Origin: Hymenobacter metallilatus
GTDB lineage: Bacteria; Bacteroidota; Bacteroidia; Cytophagales; Hymenobacteraceae
Direction: 5' to 3'
DNA: 64,000 bases
NCBI RefSeq assembly: GCF_003944705.1
Contig: NZ_RWIS01000001.1
Location: 558,001 to 622,000 of the forward strand
In this document: one piece after another, positions 25,326 through 34,020 of the stretch
How the letters are laid out: each line of letters starts with the position of its first letter
Numbering within the stretch: the first letter of the stretch is position 1
Notes under the pieces: generated by a model
Seen by the model: only the letters and a program-made list of their open reading frames with translations
Databases searched by the model: none
What the model was told of the DNA's origin: nothing
Translations under genes and position numbers: made by a program

Positions 25326-26511
25326 CTCCGTTCAGAATTACCCGGAAAGTGGTGCCGCGGCCTACTTCGCTCCACTTCACGAAGAGTTTGCCCTTGTGGT
25401 AATTCTCGATAATACGCTTGGCCAGGGCCAGGCCCAGGCCCCAGCCTCGTTTTTTGGTGGTATAGCCCGGCTGAAATACCCGGTCCATCTTGCTCTTGGA
25501 AATACCCTTGCCGGTGTCGGTAATATCAATGGCAATCTGAGACTTGTTACGGATGGGACGGCGCAGGTGAATGGTGATGCTGCCTTTACCGTCCATGGCG
25601 TCCACGGCATTTTTGCAGATGTTTTCGATGACCCAATCGAACAGCGGAATGTTTACCTGGGCGGGCGTATCGGTGGGCAGGTCCGTTTTCACCTCGAAGC
25701 TAACCTTGCGCGACACCCGGCTTTGCAGGTAGGCAATGGCGTTCTGGGTCACGCGCAGGATGTTCTCGTCGTTGAGTACCGGCACCGAGCCGATGTTGCT
25801 GAACCGCTCCGTAATAATTTCCAGCCGCCGGATGTCCTTGCCCAGCTCCTCTACAATGGGCTCCCCCCGAAACCGCTCCGACTCCCGCAAATACTCCTGC
25901 CAGCCCACCAGGCTGCTCAGGGGCGTGCCCAGCTGGTGGGCCGTTTCCTTGGCCAGCCCCACCCACACCCGGTTCTGCTCGGCCCGCCGCGAGTAGCTAA
26001 AGGCGAAATAGGCAATAACGGCCAGGCACCCGATAATGGCCAGCTGCACCAGCGGGTAGTAGCGCAGCTGCGTCAGCAAATCCGACTCCTTATAATACAG
26101 ATAGTTACGCAACCCCGCTCCTATTTCAATAACGATGGGCGGGTGTTGCTCCTTCATCAGCTCAATTTCCCGGCGCAGCAACCGGATGGATGCCTGTTCC
26201 GAGGCGCCCTTGGGCACGTTCACGTTGCGGGCATCCACGATGTTGCCCTCCCCATCCGTCACGATTACCGGAATGGTGGTGTTGGCCCCGATAATCTCGT
26301 CCATCAGAAACGACAGGTTCGAGGTTTCTTCGGTGTTGATAATGTAGCGCTGGGTTTTGGCGTAGAGGTCAATCTGCTCCTGCTCCCGCTCCGAGAGGCG
26401 CTGCACCAGCACATTGGTATAAATAACGGTAGCGGCCCCAATCAGCAGGGCCACGGCCACAATAACGAGCTTAATGCGGGACTTCTGGTCGTAGATGGGA
26501 ATAGGTAGCAC
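25321..26511 (-). CDS. Two-component sensor histidine kinase
   Basis: A 396-residue membrane kinase. A first membrane helix (about residues 13-34), a periplasmic sensor region of about 110 residues, and a second helix (about 150-171) precede the HisKA/HATPase core. The H-box AKETAHQLGTPLSSL has the phospho-acceptor His192. The N-box VIENICKNAVDAM, G1 DITDTGKGI and G2 GWGLGLALAKRII are intact, so it should be active. No response regulator is adjacent, so it is an orphan. It is transcribed away from hemA, whose promoter shares the intervening 270 bases. Confidence 0.9.
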   Translation of the reverse strand: MLPIPIYDQKSRIKLVIVAVALLIGAATVIYTNVLVQRLSEREQEQIDLYAKTQRYIINTEETSNLSFLMDEIIGANTTIPVIVTDGEGNIVDARNVNVPKGASEQASIRLLRREIELMKEQHPPIVIEIGAGLRNYLYYKESDLLTQLRYYPLVQLAIIGCLAVIAYFAFSYSRRAEQNRVWVGLAKETAHQLGTPLSSLVGWQEYLRESERFRGEPIVEELGKDIRRLEIITERFSNIGSVPVLNDENILRVTQNAIAYLQSRVSRKVSFEVKTDLPTDTPAQVNIPLFDWVIENICKNAVDAMDGKGSITIHLRRPIRNKSQIAIDITDTGKGISKSKMDRVFQPGYTTKKRGWGLGLALAKRIIENYHKGKLFVKWSEVGRGTTFRVILNGE

Positions 26512-26720
26512 GGGCGCGGGTTAATCGGAGGGTGAGCAGGGCCGGATACGGCCAGCTCCCCGGCGAAGATACGCCGGAGCCACGGGCAGCTCCGCTGTAC
26601 CCAACGCAGCCCACCTGATTTTTATCATGTTTCGACGCCCGAAACCAGTGTTAATTGGGCTTAAATCGGTTTCTGCCGCCAAATTGTGCTTTCCCCGAAC
26701 CACCTGCCTGCATCAACTGT

Positions 26721-26751
26721 TTTTACCCTAGCAATTTGTAGCGTATTTTTG
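26721..26751 (+). promoter_or_regulatory. Predicted promoter of hemA
   Basis: TATTTTTG at 26744-26751 is an exact -7 match to TAnnTTTG, with a T-rich -33 stretch (TTTT at 26721-26724) spaced 19 bases upstream. The ATG of hemA begins 28 bases downstream of the box. Confidence 0.6.
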
Positions 26752-26779
26752 CCCCCTGATTTTCGCACTAGCACCTGCT

Positions 26780-28051
26780 ATGCTCCATTCCTTTAAGGCC
26801 CTTAGTCTGTCCTTCAAAAAAGCCCCGCTCGAAATCCGGGAGCTGATTGCCCTGGACGAGGCTGCCTGTCGGCGTTTTCTGCACACCCTGCACCAGGAGT
26901 TCGGCCTCCAGGACCTGCTGGTACTGAGTACCTGCAACCGCACGGAGGTATACTACTCTGCCGAGCAGGATCAGAGCCTGGCCATTATTGAGGCACTGGG
27001 TCAGCTTAAAAACCTGCCCGAAGCCGCTGAGTACTTTCCCTACTTCGATGTGCTGGACCACCAGCCGGATGCCGTGCGCCACCTTTTCGAGGTAGCCATG
27101 GGCCTGGATGCCCAGGTGGTGGGCGACCTGCAGATCAGCAACCAGGTGAAGCAGGCCTACCAGTGGTCGGCCGACGAGGATGCGGCGGGCCCCTTCCTGC
27201 ACCGTTTGCTCCACACCGTATTCTTCACCAACAAGCGGGTGCAGCAGGAAACCTCCTTCCGCGACGGGGCCGCCTCCACCTCTTACGCTGCCCTGGAGTT
27301 GGTGGAAGAGCTGACCGCCGACGTAGCCAACCCGCGGGTGCTGGTGGTGGGCCTGGGTGAAATCGGGGCCGATGTATGCCGCCACTTCGGCGACAGTAAG
27401 GTGTTTCAGGACGTGACCATCTGCAACCGTACCCGCTCCAAGGCCGATGAGCTGGCTCAGGAGTGTGGACTGCAGGTACTGGATTTCGAAAACCTGGTGC
27501 AGGGCCTCAAGGAAGCCGATGTTGTTATCAGCAGCGTTGCCCGCCCCGAGCCCTTCTTCACCCGCGACATGGTGGAGCGCCTGGAGGTACTGAGCTACAA
27601 ATTCTTCATCGACCTGTCGGTGCCCCGCAGCATTGCCACCGACGTGGAGCAGGTACCCGGCGTGCTGGTATACAACATCGACGCCATCCAGAGCAAGGCC
27701 TCGGCTGCTTTGGAGCGCCGCCTGGCCGCCGTGCCCCAGGTACGCGCCATTATTGAGGAAAGCATTGCGGGCCTGCAGGACTGGACCAAGGAAATGCTGG
27801 TGTCGCCCACCATCCAGAAGCTGAAGAATGCCCTGGAGCAGATTCGGCTGGAGGAAATGGACCGGTATCAGAAGAAAATGAGCCCCGAGGAAACCAAGCG
27901 CATGGACGACATTACCCGCTCCCTGATGCAGAAAATTCTGAAGCAGCCGGTGCTGCAGCTAAAGGCGGCCTGCAAACGGGGCGAAGCTGATCAGCTCATT
28001 GACGTACTTACGGACCTGTTTGACCTGGAGCGGCAGCCCAACGTGGCTTAA
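26780..28051 (+). CDS. hemA: Glutamyl-tRNA reductase
   Basis: A 423-residue cytoplasmic enzyme that reduces glutamyl-tRNA(Glu) to glutamate-1-semialdehyde with NADPH, the first committed step of tetrapyrrole synthesis in the C5 pathway. The catalytic LSTCNRTEVYY has Cys52. The NADPH-binding domain follows (VLVVGLGEIGADV), then ISSVARPEPFF and a C-terminal helical dimerisation region ending in LFDLERQP. The length and order are normal. It is followed by a strong terminator, so it forms its own unit. Confidence 0.95.
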   Translation: MLHSFKALSLSFKKAPLEIRELIALDEAACRRFLHTLHQEFGLQDLLVLSTCNRTEVYYSAEQDQSLAIIEALGQLKNLPEAAEYFPYFDVLDHQPDAVRHLFEVAMGLDAQVVGDLQISNQVKQAYQWSADEDAAGPFLHRLLHTVFFTNKRVQQETSFRDGAASTSYAALELVEELTADVANPRVLVVGLGEIGADVCRHFGDSKVFQDVTICNRTRSKADELAQECGLQVLDFENLVQGLKEADVVISSVARPEPFFTRDMVERLEVLSYKFFIDLSVPRSIATDVEQVPGVLVYNIDAIQSKASAALERRLAAVPQVRAIIEESIAGLQDWTKEMLVSPTIQKLKNALEQIRLEEMDRYQKKMSPEETKRMDDITRSLMQKILKQPVLQLKAACKRGEADQLIDVLTDLFDLERQPNVA

Positions 28052-28095
28052 TCAGCCGCCACAGCCAACATCAGCGGCGGGCTCGCCGCTTGTAC

Positions 28096-28137
28096 GCAAA
28101 AGCCCCTGGCGTCCGCACGGAAGCCAGGGGCTTTTGC
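28096..28137 (+). terminator. Terminator of hemA
   Basis: GCAAAAGCCCCTGGC (28096-28110) pairs perfectly with GCCAGGGGCTTTTGC (28123-28137). The stem ends in a T-run within the right arm. Confidence 0.8.
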
Positions 28138-28152
28138 ATGTAAGGAAACTTG

Positions 28153-28204
28153 GCTCTTTGTGCGCAAAGGCAGTGTATGGGCACTGGCTTTGCGCACAAA
28201 GAGC
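28153..28204 (-). terminator. Long inverted repeat downstream of the ArsR-type gene
   Basis: A 23-bp stem with one mismatch (28153-28175 with 28182-28204), 6-base loop, directly past the regulator's stop on the minus strand. Together with the hairpin at 28096-28137 it separates the two convergent genes. Confidence 0.65.
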
Positions 28205-28217
28205 TCACAATGCAAGC

Positions 28218-28526
28218 TTACATCGTGTCGCAGCAGTCCTCCAACGAGTCGATTACATCAAGCAGCTTGGGAATAGACAGGGAGTAGTAGATTTTGGTAC
28301 CCACCTTGAACGACGACAGGATGCCCCGGTCTTTCAGGGTAATAAGGTGCTGGGAGGCAATGGCCTGAGGCAGATCGAGCGAACGGTAAATTTCCGTGAC
28401 GGTCATTTTCTCTTCCTTGCCCAACAGGTCCACAATGGCTAGCCGTTTGGGGTGGGCCAGCACTTTGAGCATGGCGGCAGCCTTATCTACTTTTTTGGAT
28501 TCTACTCGTGAAAGCAAAGGTTTCAT
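28218..28526 (-). CDS. ArsR/SmtB-family winged helix-turn-helix regulator
   Basis: A 102-residue DNA-binding protein with the fold of the ArsR/SmtB family: LKVLAHPKRLAIVDLL, the recognition-helix region QAIASQHLITLKDRGIL, and the wing FKVGTKIYYSL. The C-terminus carries CCDTM, a possible metal or thiol-sensing pair, but it is not at the position of the classical ArsR metal sites. It is transcribed away from the dehydrogenase gene at 28892, so the 365-base gap may hold its target sites. What it senses is unknown. Confidence 0.88.
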   Translation of the reverse strand: MKPLLSRVESKKVDKAAAMLKVLAHPKRLAIVDLLGKEEKMTVTEIYRSLDLPQAIASQHLITLKDRGILSSFKVGTKIYYSLSIPKLLDVIDSLEDCCDTM

Positions 28527-28782
28527 ATGTCGTTACAACGGTGGTAGCAGTGGAAGGATATGCAGGAATAGGGGTAATACGATATTCTAACCCCGCAAAG
28601 TTCCTCCTTCTCTACTATCAGTTAAAAAAAATTATAACAAGCCAAAAAATTGCACCAGTGCGGGCTTGTACGTAGCTGCGGGGGCGAAGGACGAAAGCCA
28701 GCCAGCCAGGGTTGCTTGCCTGCGGGACAGGTTTCGCAATTTGTCCGACATAGTATTTCTCCGATGTACCCATGAGTTCCAG

Positions 28783-28833
28783 CGGCAGTACCTACCCCGG
28801 ATGTACAAAGTCCATCCGGGGTAGGTACTGCCG
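28783..28833. repeat. Perfect 21-bp inverted repeat upstream of the second dehydrogenase
   Basis: Arms 28783-28803 and 28813-28833 are exact reverse complements separated by 9 bases. It lies just upstream of a predicted -7 box (28846-28853) and covers its -33 position. It could be an operator, or a hairpin of an upstream transcript. No other gene is seen in 28527-28891. Confidence 0.75.
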
Positions 28834-28845
28834 CCGGGGCCTGCG

Positions 28846-28853
28846 TACCTTTG
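28846..28853 (+). promoter_or_regulatory. Predicted -7 promoter box
   Basis: TACCTTTG matches TAnnTTTG exactly, 38 bases before the ATG of the dehydrogenase gene at 28892. No TTG is at -33, but the inverted repeat sits there instead. Confidence 0.45.
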
Positions 28854-28891
28854 CCCCCGAAAATTTCCACCCCACCTATTCGCTGCCCTAC

Positions 28892-30124
28892 ATGAAAGAC
28901 CTGCTGGCCAAGTTTGAGAATAAGCGCCCTGAAATTGTTTTTGAATGGAAAGACGCCGAAACCGAGGCCGAGGGCTGGGTGGTGATTAATTCCCTGCGCG
29001 GCGGGGCCGCCGGCGGCGGCACGCGCATGCGTAAGGGCCTGGATAAGCGCGAAGTGGAAAGCCTGGCCAAAACCATGGAGGTGAAGTTCACCGTGTCGGG
29101 CCCGGCCATTGGTGGTGCCAAATCCGGTATCAACTTCGACCCCCAGGACCCGCGCAAGCGGGGCGTGCTGGAGCGGTGGTACAAAGCCGTTATTCCACTG
29201 CTCAAGAACTACTACGGCACCGGCGGCGACCTGAACGTGGACGAAATTCACGACGTGATTCCGATTACGGAGGATTATGGCCTCTGGCACCCCCAGGAGG
29301 GCATTGTAAATGGGCACTACCGGGCCACCGAGCCCCAGAAAATTCAGAAGCTGGGCCAGCTGCGCCAGGGTGTAGTGAAAGTCCTGGAAGACGCCAGCTT
29401 CACCCCTGACCTGAGCCGCAAATACTCCGTGGCCGACCTGATTACGGGTTACGGCGTGGCAGAGGCCGTGCGCCATTACTACGAGTTGTGGGGCGGCCGC
29501 TCAGTGGCCGGCAAGCGGGCCATAGTGCAGGGCTGGGGCAATGTGGGCGCGGCGGCGGCCTACTACCTGGCCAGCCAGGGGGCCCGCATTACCGGCATCA
29601 TCGACCGGGCCGGGGGCCTCATCAAGGAAGAGGGCTTCTCGCTGGAGGAAATCCGGGAGCTGTTTCTGCGGCGCGAAGGCAACGCCCTGACCGCCGATAA
29701 CCTGCTTTCCTTTGAGGAGGTGAACCAGCGCATCTGGAGCAGCGGGGCCGAAATCTTCATTCCGGCGGCGGCCTCCCGGTTGGTGACGCGCCAGCAGGTG
29801 GAGCAGCTGGTGGCCGGCGGCCTGGAGGTAATTAGCTGCGGGGCCAACGTGCCGTTCCAGGACCCGGAAATTTTCTTCGGGCCCACCGGCGAATTTGCTG
29901 ATGCCCATACCAGCGTTATTCCCGACTTCATTGCCAACTGCGGCATGGCCCGGGTGTTTGCCTACCTGATGGAATCCAACGCCGAAATCACCGACCAGGC
30001 TATTTTCCAGGATACCTCGCGCGTGATCCGGGCGGCGCTGGCCCGCACCCGCCACCAGGACGAGGCCGCCACCGGCATTGCCCAGAAGTCGTTTGAAATG
30101 GCCTTGCGCCAGCTAGTATACTAA
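28892..30124 (+). CDS. Glu/Leu/Phe/Val dehydrogenase family protein
   Basis: A 410-residue member of the amino-acid dehydrogenase family, clearly divergent from gdhA at 6024-7313. It keeps the Gly-rich substrate loop (SLRGGAAGGGTRM), a GAKSGI block equivalent to GAKGGI, GTGGDLNVDE in place of PAPDMGT, and the Rossmann motif IVQGWGNVGAAAAYYL. The late motif SCGANVPF is like the cofactor end of leucine dehydrogenases. It is therefore an oxidative deaminase of an amino acid, but which one is unclear. ATG at 28892 (MKDLLAKFEN); the frame runs upstream through the inverted repeat. Monocistronic on the plus strand. Confidence 0.85.
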   Translation: MKDLLAKFENKRPEIVFEWKDAETEAEGWVVINSLRGGAAGGGTRMRKGLDKREVESLAKTMEVKFTVSGPAIGGAKSGINFDPQDPRKRGVLERWYKAVIPLLKNYYGTGGDLNVDEIHDVIPITEDYGLWHPQEGIVNGHYRATEPQKIQKLGQLRQGVVKVLEDASFTPDLSRKYSVADLITGYGVAEAVRHYYELWGGRSVAGKRAIVQGWGNVGAAAAYYLASQGARITGIIDRAGGLIKEEGFSLEEIRELFLRREGNALTADNLLSFEEVNQRIWSSGAEIFIPAAASRLVTRQQVEQLVAGGLEVISCGANVPFQDPEIFFGPTGEFADAHTSVIPDFIANCGMARVFAYLMESNAEITDQAIFQDTSRVIRAALARTRHQDEAATGIAQKSFEMALRQLVY

Positions 30125-30127
30125 TGT

Positions 30128-30215
30128 GGTTGAATGTGCGGAATGTGGTGAATGTGGTTGCTCAGACGACACCATGTTTTTCACATTTTGCACATTCCGC
30201 CACATTCTCCACATT
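30128..30215. repeat. Inverted GAATGTG repeat
   Basis: The left half repeats GTGGTTGAATGTGCGGAATG and GAATGTGGTTG; the right half has the mirror forms CACATTCCGCC, CACATTCTCC and CACATTC. It could fold into a long hairpin between the dehydrogenase gene and the MscS gene. Confidence 0.65.
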
Positions 30216-30221
30216 CATTTC

Positions 30222-31331
30222 ATGACTTTACAGGAAATTCTTGGCTACCGCTTTCTGGGCAATAATGTGGCGGCTTACCTGTGGTGCGCGGGCATTCTGC
30301 TGTTCGGATACGCCTTCAAAACGCTGCTGTCGAGGCTGCTGTCCAAGCTGGTGTTCCGCTTTATCCGCAAGCGGACCGAGGGCGTAAGCGAGGCGCAGTT
30401 TCAGGCCCTGCTCATTCAGCCCTTGTCCATTGTCATCTTCCTGATTACGGCCTATTTCGCGTTTCAGGTGCTGGATTATCCGGTGCGCAGCTCCGACATT
30501 GCCCACAACGAGCCCTGGGCCAAGCGGCTGCTGTTCCGGCTGTTTCAGATGGCCGTTATCTGGGGCGTAGGCTGGGTGTGGCTGCGCATCATTGATTTTC
30601 TGGTGCTGGTGTTCCAGCGGCGCTCCGAAACCAGCAACTCCCGCCTCAGCAACCAGCTCATTCCCTTCGCCAAGGATTTGCTGAAGGTGCTGGTGCTCAC
30701 CATCACCTTTCTGGTGATGCTGAGCAAGGTGTTCGGGGTAAACGTAACGGCCCTGATTGGGGGGCTGGGCATTGGGGGCCTGGCCGTGGCCTTTGCCGCC
30801 AAGGAGAGCCTGGAAAACCTGATAGCCTCGTTTACCATCTTCCTCGACCGGCCTTTTGCCGTGGGTGACCTGGTGGAAGTGGGGCCGGTAACCGGTACCG
30901 TGGAGAAAGTGGGCTTCCGCAGCACCCGCCTGCGCACGGCCGAGAAAAGCTACGTCACGGTGCCCAACAAAAGCATGATTGACAAGCCCCTGGACAACCT
31001 CTCGTTGCGCACGGCCCGGCGCGTGAACTTCACCCTGGCCCTGAGCCATGCCACCAACAGCCAGCAGCTGCTGCGCATCGTGGAAGACGCCAAGCGAGTT
31101 ATTGAGGAAAACCCACTGGTAACCAAAGAAGTACAGGTGCAGTTTGCGGCCCTCACGCCGGCCGCCAAGGAGGTAACCGTGCAATACTTTGTGGAAACCA
31201 CCAACTACGACGAGTACCTGCAAGTGAAGGAGGAGCTCAACTACCGGCTGGTGGAAACCGTGGAGCAGGCCGGCGGTACCTTCGCCAGCACCGGCACCAC
31301 CATTGTACAGGTAAACGGCCTGCCGGCGTAG
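30222..31331 (+). CDS. MscS-family mechanosensitive ion channel
   Basis: A 369-residue inner-membrane protein. Four to five hydrophobic helices precede the pore-lining helix, whose small-residue pattern ALIGGLGIGGLAVAFAAKESLENLIAS is the diagnostic MscS TM3. The cytoplasmic beta domain continues with FLDRPFAVGDLVEV...GTVEKVGFRSTRLRT and a C-terminal mixed domain. It should open under membrane tension and release osmolytes. I begin at the ATG at 30222 (MTLQEILGYRF); upstream residues come from the repeat. It converges with the MuiA-like gene 7 bases away. Confidence 0.9.
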   Translation: MTLQEILGYRFLGNNVAAYLWCAGILLFGYAFKTLLSRLLSKLVFRFIRKRTEGVSEAQFQALLIQPLSIVIFLITAYFAFQVLDYPVRSSDIAHNEPWAKRLLFRLFQMAVIWGVGWVWLRIIDFLVLVFQRRSETSNSRLSNQLIPFAKDLLKVLVLTITFLVMLSKVFGVNVTALIGGLGIGGLAVAFAAKESLENLIASFTIFLDRPFAVGDLVEVGPVTGTVEKVGFRSTRLRTAEKSYVTVPNKSMIDKPLDNLSLRTARRVNFTLALSHATNSQQLLRIVEDAKRVIEENPLVTKEVQVQFAALTPAAKEVTVQYFVETTNYDEYLQVKEELNYRLVETVEQAGGTFASTGTTIVQVNGLPA

Positions 31332-31338
31332 GGGGCGG

Positions 31339-32916
31339 TTAGCGGAATTTGGGGGAGCGGATACGGATGTCGTGTTTGATGATATTGACCTCCTTGTCTT
31401 TCGGCATTTCTACCTCGAAGCTGAATTTGAGGCGCTGGCTGGCCCCTGGGGCCAGCGTGAGGTACCAGGTCAGCCGGCCGATGCGCTCCTCTACCTGCGC
31501 CCCGCTCACGTCCCCAAGCTTCACTTCAATTTCCTTCTCGCTGGATACCGGTACTTGGTCCTGCACCTTAATGCGCACCGGCTCCGGCCGCAGGTTACGC
31601 ACGTTCAGCTCGTAGGTAAGATGCACTTTGCGCTTCTGGCTGCCCACGTTGCGGCTGTAATCTTCCAGCTTGGTGCGCCCCACCACAATCCGCTCATCGT
31701 AGCCGAGCGACAGTTCCAGTGAGTCGTTGTAGGCGCGGCCTTCCAGCTCAGCGTCGCCCACGTAAGCTCCTCCGTAGTACACCTGCGCTTCGTCGGGCAG
31801 GTGCAGGCCTTCCCACCCGCTCACCTTCGCCTGCCGGAATACTTTTTCCGACAACTTTGGCAGCGCCAGATATTCGGTGCGCGAGGGCAGGGTAAGCACG
31901 GGCAGGCTGATGCGGCGCGATTCGCCGGCTTTCAGGGAAACCAGCTCCGGCACCTCGTAGCGCGTGCCCTGCGAGGCTTCTACGGCCCGGCCCGCCGACG
32001 TGCCCTTCACCACAAAGGCATCTACCCGGCCCTCCCCGATATGGTCGTCCCTGCCGTCGGAATCGAGCGTCCAGGGCTCCATTGCGGGTTTGCTGATGTC
32101 GACTTCCTTGACCTCGTTGACGAGCACCACCCGCACTCTATTCCAATCGAGTCCGGTCTTGTTGTACACTTGTCCGCTGGGCACAAACTGTACGGTTTTG
32201 CCGGTTTCGTCGGCGCGTATTTCCAGTTTCGGCCGCCAGGGCGTCATCCGGTTGGCAGCGTAGCGCAACCGTAGCGGAAAGGTGCCCGCCTGCCTGGTGC
32301 GTACCATCACGTAAAAAGGCTTCACCTGCTCGTCCGGCCGGTTCCGCTGCTCCATTCTGCGCACCAGGTTTTTCTGCGCTTCCTGCTGGACCGTGAGCCG
32401 GCGAATTTCCAGCTGAATGGCCGTGAGCCGGGTACGAAGCAGCGTGGCTCCTTTTTGCAGCTCGGCGCTCCAGTTGGCCTGCGTGCCGCTTGGCAGCACC
32501 CGGTTGGCCATCAGCATAGTTTTTTCTTCTTCCAGGGCCTTCAGCTCCGCATCCAGTCGGGCCAGCTCGTCGTTGCCCCGCGCCAGACTATCTATACTCG
32601 CCCGATTGGTGGCCGTGAGTGGTGCAGCAGCAGCTTCCTCCTCGTCCTCCACCTCCTCGCCTACCGACAGCACCTCCACTCCCTCGCCCAACCGCACTTC
32701 AACTTCAGTGGCTCGGCTGAGGTAGCGCGAAGCATTGGCAATCAGTAACCGACTCGTACCCGCTGGCAGTTGCACCTCGGCCTGGTGCTCCAGCTCCAGG
32801 CTGTTGCGGTATAGCGTGGCTATTTTCAGGGGCGGACGCACTTCAATTGTCTGCTTGGTTTGCCCCTGCGCAGTGAGGCCTATCAGCAGTAAACCTGCCA
32901 GTATAGCTTTTCTCAT
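31339..32916 (-). CDS. MuiA-family DUF4139 protein
   Basis: A 525-residue exported protein with a signal peptide (MRKAILAGLLLIGLTAQG). An N-terminal DUF4140-like beta part is followed by a coiled-coil from about residue 110 to 200 (heptads rich in Glu, Leu and Arg) and a C-terminal DUF4139 beta domain (FPLRLRYAANRMTPWRPKLEIRA...). This is the architecture of the mucoidy-inhibitor MuiA family, and the length is usual. The cellular role in Bacteroidota is not established. It is read toward MscS and away from the TerB-like gene's end. Confidence 0.8.
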   Translation of the reverse strand: MRKAILAGLLLIGLTAQGQTKQTIEVRPPLKIATLYRNSLELEHQAEVQLPAGTSRLLIANASRYLSRATEVEVRLGEGVEVLSVGEEVEDEEEAAAAPLTATNRASIDSLARGNDELARLDAELKALEEEKTMLMANRVLPSGTQANWSAELQKGATLLRTRLTAIQLEIRRLTVQQEAQKNLVRRMEQRNRPDEQVKPFYVMVRTRQAGTFPLRLRYAANRMTPWRPKLEIRADETGKTVQFVPSGQVYNKTGLDWNRVRVVLVNEVKEVDISKPAMEPWTLDSDGRDDHIGEGRVDAFVVKGTSAGRAVEASQGTRYEVPELVSLKAGESRRISLPVLTLPSRTEYLALPKLSEKVFRQAKVSGWEGLHLPDEAQVYYGGAYVGDAELEGRAYNDSLELSLGYDERIVVGRTKLEDYSRNVGSQKRKVHLTYELNVRNLRPEPVRIKVQDQVPVSSEKEIEVKLGDVSGAQVEERIGRLTWYLTLAPGASQRLKFSFEVEMPKDKEVNIIKHDIRIRSPKFR

Positions 32917-32971
32917 GTATGTATGCTAAATGGATACCGGCACCAAGATGCATAGGGCTGGCAGCATAAAA

Positions 32972-33005
32972 AAACCGGCCGGTTCCCTGCGGAACCAGCC
33001 GGTTT
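32972..33005 (-). terminator. Intrinsic terminator of the TerB-like gene
   Basis: AAACCGGCCGGTTCC pairs with GGAACCAGCCGGTTT (one mismatch, 4-base loop). On the minus strand a run of seven T's follows the stem. Confidence 0.85.
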
Positions 33006-33028
33006 GTATTCTTACCCTAGTGAGGCCT

Positions 33029-33931
33029 TTACCGGCCGCCTAGCAAGCCGCCCAGCAGACCGCCCATGCCCCCGCTCATCAGCCCGCCGAGGCCGCCGCC
33101 GCCGCTGCTGCGGGGCTGGGAGTTAGGCTGACCACCCAGTCCGCCCAGAATGGACATCAGGGAGCCCAGGCCGCCGCTGCCCACGTGGGAGCCTTGCTGC
33201 GGGTAGTTGCCGTAGCCATCGGTAGACTGGGACTGACCGCCGCCCAGCACACCGCTGAGCAGCCCTCCTCCGAGCAAGCCGCCGAGCAGACCGCCCATGC
33301 CGCTGCTGGCTGCCCCACCCAGAAGGCCACCCATGGTACCGCCACCCATCATGCCACCGCCCATACCCGGGCTCTGGCTACGGCCGCCCATCACCTTCGA
33401 TATTACCATGGGCGCTACCACACCCAGCAGGCCGGCCATCAGGGCACCTTTGGGAATACCGGCATTTTCCAGCTTATCGGTGATGCCGCCGAAAAAGCTT
33501 TGCTTGGCGGGGTCGCTGGCACTGTGAGGTACCTGCGCGGCTTGGTCGACTACCTGGTTGAGGGTTTGGGTTTGCTGGGGCGTGATACCCAGGTAGGCAG
33601 CTATTTTATTCACCATTGCTTCCTCGTCGTTGGCGTAAGAGCCATCGGCCCGGGCGAAGCTGATGAGGTCGGTTACCAGGGAAAAGCGCAGGTCGCTGCC
33701 CCGCAGGGCATCGAGGTTGCCCTTGATGGACTCGTTGGTGGCATCCTTGGCGGCAGATAACACCTGCTGGGTAGCTCCCCCGCTCAGGCCGGCCTGGTGG
33801 GCCAACTGCTGCAAAAATTCAATCTCAGCGGCCGAGGCTTCCCGGTCGGCGGAGGCCAGACTGGCAATTACGCTCAGGTAGGCCGCTTTTTCCGGGTCGG
33901 AGTAGTTCTGAAGTAGCTGGGTATCGTTCAT
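33029..33931 (-). CDS. TerB-like protein with a Gly-rich tail
   Basis: A 300-residue protein. Residues about 1-130 are an all-helical TerB-like domain: SVIASLASADREASAAEIEFL and LISFARADGSYANDEEAMV are the two acidic metal-binding-like repeats. A hydrophobic stretch (GALMAGLLGVVAPMVISKVMG, about 165-185) follows, then a long low-complexity tail of GGLLGGLLGGG and GMGG repeats to the end. The tail is more like a membrane-inserting or aggregating segment than a globular domain. TerB domains occur in tellurite-resistance and defence-linked proteins, but no other ter gene is here. Confidence 0.75.
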   Translation of the reverse strand: MNDTQLLQNYSDPEKAAYLSVIASLASADREASAAEIEFLQQLAHQAGLSGGATQQVLSAAKDATNESIKGNLDALRGSDLRFSLVTDLISFARADGSYANDEEAMVNKIAAYLGITPQQTQTLNQVVDQAAQVPHSASDPAKQSFFGGITDKLENAGIPKGALMAGLLGVVAPMVISKVMGGRSQSPGMGGGMMGGGTMGGLLGGAASSGMGGLLGGLLGGGLLSGVLGGGQSQSTDGYGNYPQQGSHVGSGGLGSLMSILGGLGGQPNSQPRSSGGGGLGGLMSGGMGGLLGGLLGGR

Positions 33932-34020
33932 GGTTGAGAGGAGATGGAATGGGAAATAACTCGCTGACCTTAACGCACCGGCTCCGGCTGGGGTTGACCC
34001 AGAAACGGAATGTAAGTACC

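Noticed and set aside
33029..33931. Tellurite-resistance operon
   Set aside because: Only one TerB-like domain is present; no terC, terD or terZ-type gene is nearby.
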